From Chloroflexota bacterium (GTDB taxonomy: Bacteria > Chloroflexota > Anaerolineae > Anaerolineales > Villigracilaceae), in NCBI GenBank assembly GCA_020217065.1, contig JAIWOB010000079.1, positions 1 through 10,000 on the forward strand: DNA of 10,000 nucleotides, in the 5' to 3' direction. Below the pieces are notes generated by a model. That model saw nothing but the letters and a program-made list of their open reading frames with translations. It was not told where the DNA came from and searched no databases. Positions 6,568 to 10,000 of the stretch are shown one piece after another (positions within the stretch are counted from its first letter, which is position 1; each line of letters starts with the position of its first letter). A program made the position numbers and the translations under genes.

Positions 6568-7212
6568 ATGAATCCCCAACCCACCTTCACCGACAGGCTT
6601 AGAAAAATCTTCAAAGGCATCCTCGACCCCATCGGCGCGCTGCTTAACCGCACGGGCTTGACTCCCAACACCATCACCCTGCTCGGTCTGGCAGGGACCA
6701 CCGTCGGCGCATACCTGCTTTCGCAGGGAAAGATGACTTTTGGCGCAGTCGTTCTTTTTCTGTTTGTTCTTGTGGACGCTTTTGACGGCACAATGGCGCG
6801 TCTGCGCGGCGAGCCCAGCGACTTTGGCGCCTTTGTCGATTCGGTCAGCGACCGTTACGCGGAGTTTATTACGTTTGGCGGGCTGCTCTATTATTTCCTG
6901 GGGCAGGGCGACGCCTTGGGCGCGATGATGACCTTTGCCGCCACCGCCGGTTCGGCGCTGGTGTCCTACGTCAAAGCCCGCGCCGAGGGACTGAATTTCA
7001 CCGCCAAAGTGGGATTGCTCTCGCGGGTGGAGCGTTACATTGTCTTGATTCCGCTGCTGCTTTTTAATCAGCCATTTTGGGCTGTGACCGTCATCGCCGT
7101 CCTCGGCAACTTCACCGCCTGGCAGCGCATTGTTCATGTCCGCGCGCAGGGACATGAGCGCATGAGAAAAGCACGCGAAGCCAAACAAGCCAAAAAAGAG
7201 TACGTTCACTAA
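6568..7212 (+). CDS. CDP-alcohol phosphatidyltransferase (PgsA / phosphatidylinositol-phosphate synthase-like)
   Basis: 214 residues. It moves a phosphatidyl group from CDP-diacylglycerol to an alcohol at the inner face of the membrane. The complete family motif D-x2-D-G-x2-A-R-x8-G-x3-D-x3-D is present, with D70, D73, G74, A77, R78, G87, D91 and D95. The aspartates bind the divalent metals and CDP group. Hydrophobic segments lie near 35-52, 58-72, 97-112, 118-134, 155-168 and 170-185, fitting the usual six-helix fold. The segment SYVKARAEGL (132-142) and a following VERYIVL resemble actinobacterial phosphatidylinositol-phosphate synthases, so the acceptor may be inositol phosphate, but glycerol 3-phosphate cannot be excluded. 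The ATG at 6568 follows AGGAA at 6560-6564. The C-terminus is a basic tail. lgt starts two bases after the stop, so the two are almost certainly one transcript. Confidence 0.9.
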   Translation: MNPQPTFTDRLRKIFKGILDPIGALLNRTGLTPNTITLLGLAGTTVGAYLLSQGKMTFGAVVLFLFVLVDAFDGTMARLRGEPSDFGAFVDSVSDRYAEFITFGGLLYYFLGQGDALGAMMTFAATAGSALVSYVKARAEGLNFTAKVGLLSRVERYIVLIPLLLFNQPFWAVTVIAVLGNFTAWQRIVHVRAQGHERMRKAREAKQAKKEYVH

Positions 7213-7214
7213 CG

Positions 7215-8024
7215 ATGGACGGCGTTTCGCTAGGTCCCCTGCTCATCCGCTGGAACGGGGCGCTGATTGCGCTGGGCGTCGCTCTCGGCGCGCTGCTTTC
7301 GGCGGTCCGTGCCAGAAAACGCGATTTTGACCCTGAAATCATCTTCGACCTTTTCCTGCCTGTGGCAGTTTGGGGGACGCTGGGGGCGCGGCTTTGGCAT
7401 ATCCTTACCCCGTCGCGTTCCGCGCTGGAACTGGGGTTGACCGCCCAATATTATTTCTCTCACCCGATTGAGATAACCGCTTTCTGGGCGGGCGGTTACG
7501 GCATTGCGGGCGCGTGGCTCGGCGGGATTCTCGGTTTATGGTATTTTTGCCGTAAACATGAATATCCGTTTTGGGAACTGGCGGACATTCTCGCCCCAGG
7601 GCTGGCGCTTGCCCAGGGAATTGGGCGGCTTGGAAATTACTTCAACCAGGAATTGTACGGTTTGCCGACTTCCTTCTTCTTGAAGGTTTTCATTGACCCC
7701 GACCATCGTCTGGACGGCTACGAGACGGTCAACTTTTATCATCCGCTTTTCGCCTACGAATCGCTGCTGAATTTCGCCAATATGGCGCTGCTGCTTTGGT
7801 TGTCGCGCCGCTTTGCCGATAAATTGGAACGCGGCGACCTTTTCCTGGCGTATCTTGGCTTTTATTCCCTTGTTCGTTTCCTGCTCGAATTTCTGCGCCT
7901 GGACGTTTCCGTTGTCGCAGGCGTCAATGTGAATCAGGCGTTTTTTGCCTTCGCTTTTCTTGGCGTCGCCGTGAGTATGTTCTTGCGCCGCCGCGCCGTC
8001 TTAAAAACTGTAAGGTCTTTGTGA
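7215..8024 (+). CDS. lgt: Prolipoprotein diacylglyceryl transferase
   Basis: 269 residues, the usual size. Lgt is a multi-helix inner-membrane enzyme that moves the diacylglyceryl group of phosphatidylglycerol to the lipobox cysteine of prolipoproteins. The signature GIGRLGNYFNQELYG (135-149) contains the counterparts of E. coli R143, N146 and G154. The late signature FAYESLLN (179-186) and the segment LVRFLLEFLR (219-228), with the likely equivalent of the second essential arginine, are also present. Two positions differ from E. coli. The RWYG segment is RWNG (N14 in place of Y26). The FHGG segment is IAGA (A98 in place of H103). Lgt proteins lacking that histidine are known in other phyla, for example a GIWGA form in actinobacteria, so this need not mean loss of activity. 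The gene follows the phosphatidyltransferase by two bases and has no separate Shine-Dalgarno, pointing to translational coupling. Confidence 0.94.
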   Translation: MDGVSLGPLLIRWNGALIALGVALGALLSAVRARKRDFDPEIIFDLFLPVAVWGTLGARLWHILTPSRSALELGLTAQYYFSHPIEITAFWAGGYGIAGAWLGGILGLWYFCRKHEYPFWELADILAPGLALAQGIGRLGNYFNQELYGLPTSFFLKVFIDPDHRLDGYETVNFYHPLFAYESLLNFANMALLLWLSRRFADKLERGDLFLAYLGFYSLVRFLLEFLRLDVSVVAGVNVNQAFFAFAFLGVAVSMFLRRRAVLKTVRSL

Positions 8025-8160
8025 AGCGCCGCCCAGCCTGCGGGGAATACAATCCTGTCGTCAGGAATCATTTCTCAGTTATCAGCCGCCGGATTTGACC
8101 TTGCCGTTAAATTCCAACCGCTGCTGACCCATTGTCATTAACCATTTTTCAGCGACCAAA

Positions 8161-9090
8161 ATGATAGAAACGCGCGAACTAACCAAAAAATTCAACGACT
8201 TTCTGGCTGTGGACGGGGTTAACCTTTCTGTGGGCGCGGGGAAAATCCTCGCCATCCTTGGGCAAAACGGCGCGGGAAAGACGACCACCGTCCGCATGTT
8301 AACCGCCTTGTTAACGCCCACCTGCGGCTGGGCGCGCGTCGCCGGCTATGACGTGGTCAAAAACGGGCATGACGTGCGCTCTTCTGTCGGCGTGTTGACC
8401 GAACAGCACGGACTTTACATGCGCATGACCGCCGTTGAGTATCTTGACTTCTTCGGGCAGGTCTATAACCTTTCGCCTGAAGCGCGAAAGTCCCGCAGCG
8501 ACAACCTGTTGGAGTATTTTGGGTTGGCGGAGGCGGCAAAGCGCAGAATCGGCGAATACTCCAAAGGGATGCGTCAAAAATTGGCTCTCGCCCGCGCCAT
8601 GATGCACAACCCCGGCGTCCTCTTGCTTGACGAACCCACCTCGGCGATGGACCCCGAATCGGCGCGATTGGTGCGCGATGAAATCGCCCGCCTCAAATCG
8701 TCTCAGCGGACGATTGTCATTTGTTCTCACAACCTGACCGAGGTCGAGGAACTGGCTGACCAGATTGCCATTATCTATCGCGGGAAAATTTTGATTCAAG
8801 GCGCTCTCGACGAGTTGAAAACCGCCGCGCTTGGCGCGCCGGAATATGAAATCAAATTTAGCCGCGAGTGGGATTCCAGCGGGTTGTCTCTGCCTGAAGG
8901 CGCGCGTCTGCTCTCTCGGACGGCGAGCGGTCTAAAAATCCGCGTGGAGAATCCAGCGGAGGTAAACCCGCAAATTTTGAAACTTTTAGCCGCCGCGCCG
9001 GTCATGGCGTTTCAGGAAGAGCCGCGCACACTGGAGCAGGTTTATCTCAAAGTGATGGCGGAGGCGAAGGGAGGCGAAAATGTTCATTAA
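8161..9090 (+). CDS. ABC transporter ATP-binding protein (NatA/CcmA-like)
   Basis: 309 residues: one full nucleotide-binding domain (about 1-225) plus a C-terminal extension (about 226-309), as in ABC-2 exporter ATPases. Seen: Walker A GQNGAGKTT (34-42), Q-loop region GVLTEQHGLY (77-86), signature YSKGMRQKL (133-141), which departs from the classic LSGGQ as is common in this subfamily, Walker B VLLLDEP (153-159), D-loop SAMD (161-164), and the H-loop histidine in CSHN (H190). It should power the permease encoded immediately downstream. The substrate is unknown. The 136-base gap before it has no convincing terminator, so a new transcript is likely but not proved. The only promoter-like element there is a lone TACAAT at 8048-8053. 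The ATG at 8161 lacks a clear Shine-Dalgarno sequence. Its last 11 bases overlap the permease start. Confidence 0.94.
   Translation: MIETRELTKKFNDFLAVDGVNLSVGAGKILAILGQNGAGKTTTVRMLTALLTPTCGWARVAGYDVVKNGHDVRSSVGVLTEQHGLYMRMTAVEYLDFFGQVYNLSPEARKSRSDNLLEYFGLAEAAKRRIGEYSKGMRQKLALARAMMHNPGVLLLDEPTSAMDPESARLVRDEIARLKSSQRTIVICSHNLTEVEELADQIAIIYRGKILIQGALDELKTAALGAPEYEIKFSREWDSSGLSLPEGARLLSRTASGLKIRVENPAEVNPQILKLLAAAPVMAFQEEPRTLEQVYLKVMAEAKGGENVH
9069..9074 (+). promoter_or_regulatory. Shine-Dalgarno sequence of the ABC permease, inside the ATPase gene
   Basis: GGGAGG sits five bases before the ATG at 9080, within the last codons of the ATPase gene. It fixes the permease start and makes the two genes a coupled, overlapping pair. 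Confidence 0.7.
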
Positions 9091-10000
9091 ATTAAGACCC
9101 GTTTGGCTGGTGGCGGGGCGCGAACTCAAAGACCAATTCCGCGATTGGCGGGTGATTGCGCCAATGCTCATCCTCATTATTTGTTTTCCGTTCCTGATGA
9201 ACGAGTTTGCAAAGCAGACCGTTGATTTCTTGAATCAATACGACGCCAATCTCATTCTCGACCGCTTTGTTCCGTTTTCGGTCATGATTATCGGCTTCTT
9301 TCCCATTACCATTTCGCTGGTGGTGGCGCTTGAATCGTTTGTGGGAGAGAAGGAGCGCGGAACGATTGAACCGATTTTGAGCGCGCCGCTCGACGATTGG
9401 CAGTTGTATTTCGGCAAACTGCTGGTGGGCGTGGCGACCCCGCTTGTCGCCAGTTATCTTTCCATCGGCTTGTACCTGCTGCTGGTGGTCCGCCAGGATT
9501 TGAACATGCCTTCGCCGATGGTGATGTTCCAACTCTTTTTGTTGACCACCGTCCATGCGGCTTTGATGGTCAGCGCGGCGATTGTGATTTCAGTCCAATC
9601 CACTTCCGTCAAAGCCGCGAACCTGCTGGCTTCGTTCATCGTTATTCCCGTCGCCATTTTGATGCAGGGCGAGGCGGTGATGCTTTTTTGGGGAAACGAG
9701 CGCGTCCTTTGGCTTGCGATTATTGGAGTCCTCATCCTCTCCCTGCTGTTAATTCGGGTTGGAATCGCCCACTTCCAACGCGAATACCTGCTGGGACGCG
9801 AAATCGACTCCATCAACCTGCGCTGGATTCTTAAAACGTTTTGGCGGAATTTCACGGGCGGAGCGGGCTCGCTTCGCCAGTGGTATGGAAACGTCTTATG
9901 GGGGACGATGCGCCGTATCCTGCCCGCTGTGCTGGCGGCGGCGCTGGTCGCCCTGGCGAGCGCCTGGCTGGGCTATGATTGGGTGATGAGCAACATTTCA
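9080..10000 (+). CDS. ABC-2 type transporter permease (3' end outside window)
   Basis: The frame opens with the ATG at 9080, overlapping the ATPase gene by 11 bases, and runs without a stop to the window edge (307 residues seen). The N-terminus is cytoplasmic and basic (VAGRELKDQFRDWRVIAP, compare NatB-type permeases). Hydrophobic segments lie at about 25-41, 65-86, 115-137, 148-171, 180-203, 208-230 and 278-298. Between the second and third is the typical ABC-2 loop GEKERGTIEPILSAPL (89-104), which contacts the ATPase. Six segments complete a normal ABC-2 unit by residue 230. After a 47-residue polar stretch a seventh begins, so the protein has an extra C-terminal membrane part, perhaps a second domain such as SpoIIM-like or a second permease half. 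This cannot be settled here. With the ATPase it should form an exporter of unknown substrate. Confidence 0.88.
   Translation, partial: MFIKLRPVWLVAGRELKDQFRDWRVIAPMLILIICFPFLMNEFAKQTVDFLNQYDANLILDRFVPFSVMIIGFFPITISLVVALESFVGEKERGTIEPILSAPLDDWQLYFGKLLVGVATPLVASYLSIGLYLLLVVRQDLNMPSPMVMFQLFLLTTVHAALMVSAAIVISVQSTSVKAANLLASFIVIPVAILMQGEAVMLFWGNERVLWLAIIGVLILSLLLIRVGIAHFQREYLLGREIDSINLRWILKTFWRNFTGGAGSLRQWYGNVLWGTMRRILPAVLAAALVALASAWLGYDWVMSNIS

Noticed and set aside
8050..8064. Small inverted repeat TCCTG-TCGT-CAGGA after lgt as a terminator
   Set aside because: Only five pairs and no T run follow, which is too weak to call.
8095..8100. TTGACC as the -35 element of an ABC operon promoter
   Set aside because: No acceptable -10 hexamer lies 16-19 bases downstream.

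Overview
This window looks like ordinary chromosomal DNA from a moderately GC-rich bacterium, most likely a Chloroflexota member of the Anaerolineae type. That placement is an inference from gene families, not a marker-gene result. The clues are a membrane-anchored Ig-like domain with a CVPG start and a PPC end, a kinase-less 7TM/GAF sensor, and an FtsK - CDP-alcohol phosphotransferase - Lgt gene run. All nine recognisable genes lie on the + strand. No tRNA, rRNA, CRISPR array, insertion sequence or phage gene was seen, and no gap between genes exceeds about 140 bases.

Left part (1-3207): the tail of a single-pass membrane protein with an extracytoplasmic beta-rich domain, a GNAT acetyltransferase whose stop codon sits in the loop of a long inverted repeat, and a 636-residue membrane protein. 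The last has an N-terminal multi-TM region like that of some histidine kinases, a GAF-like region and a C-terminal helix-turn-helix-like segment, but no kinase core.

Middle (3208-8024): a probable promoter with a palindrome in its spacer precedes a run of four genes. These encode a protein with three S1 RNA-binding domains, an FtsK/SpoIIIE DNA translocase (12 bases further on), a CDP-alcohol phosphatidyltransferase (after a 112-base gap holding degenerate short repeats), and the prolipoprotein diacylglyceryl transferase Lgt (2 bases further on). The last two form a membrane-lipid pair: one makes a phospholipid and the other moves a diacylglyceryl group from phospholipid onto lipoproteins.

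Right part (8025-10000): an ABC-2 type exporter, with the ATPase gene overlapping the start of its permease gene by 11 bases. The permease is cut by the window edge and already shows one more membrane segment than a six-TM ABC-2 unit, so it may be a longer or fused protein.

No clearly new multi-gene system was found. The items most worth a second look are the kinase-less membrane sensor, the possibly fused permease, the Lgt that lacks two residues shown to matter in E. coli Lgt, and the structured intergenic DNA.
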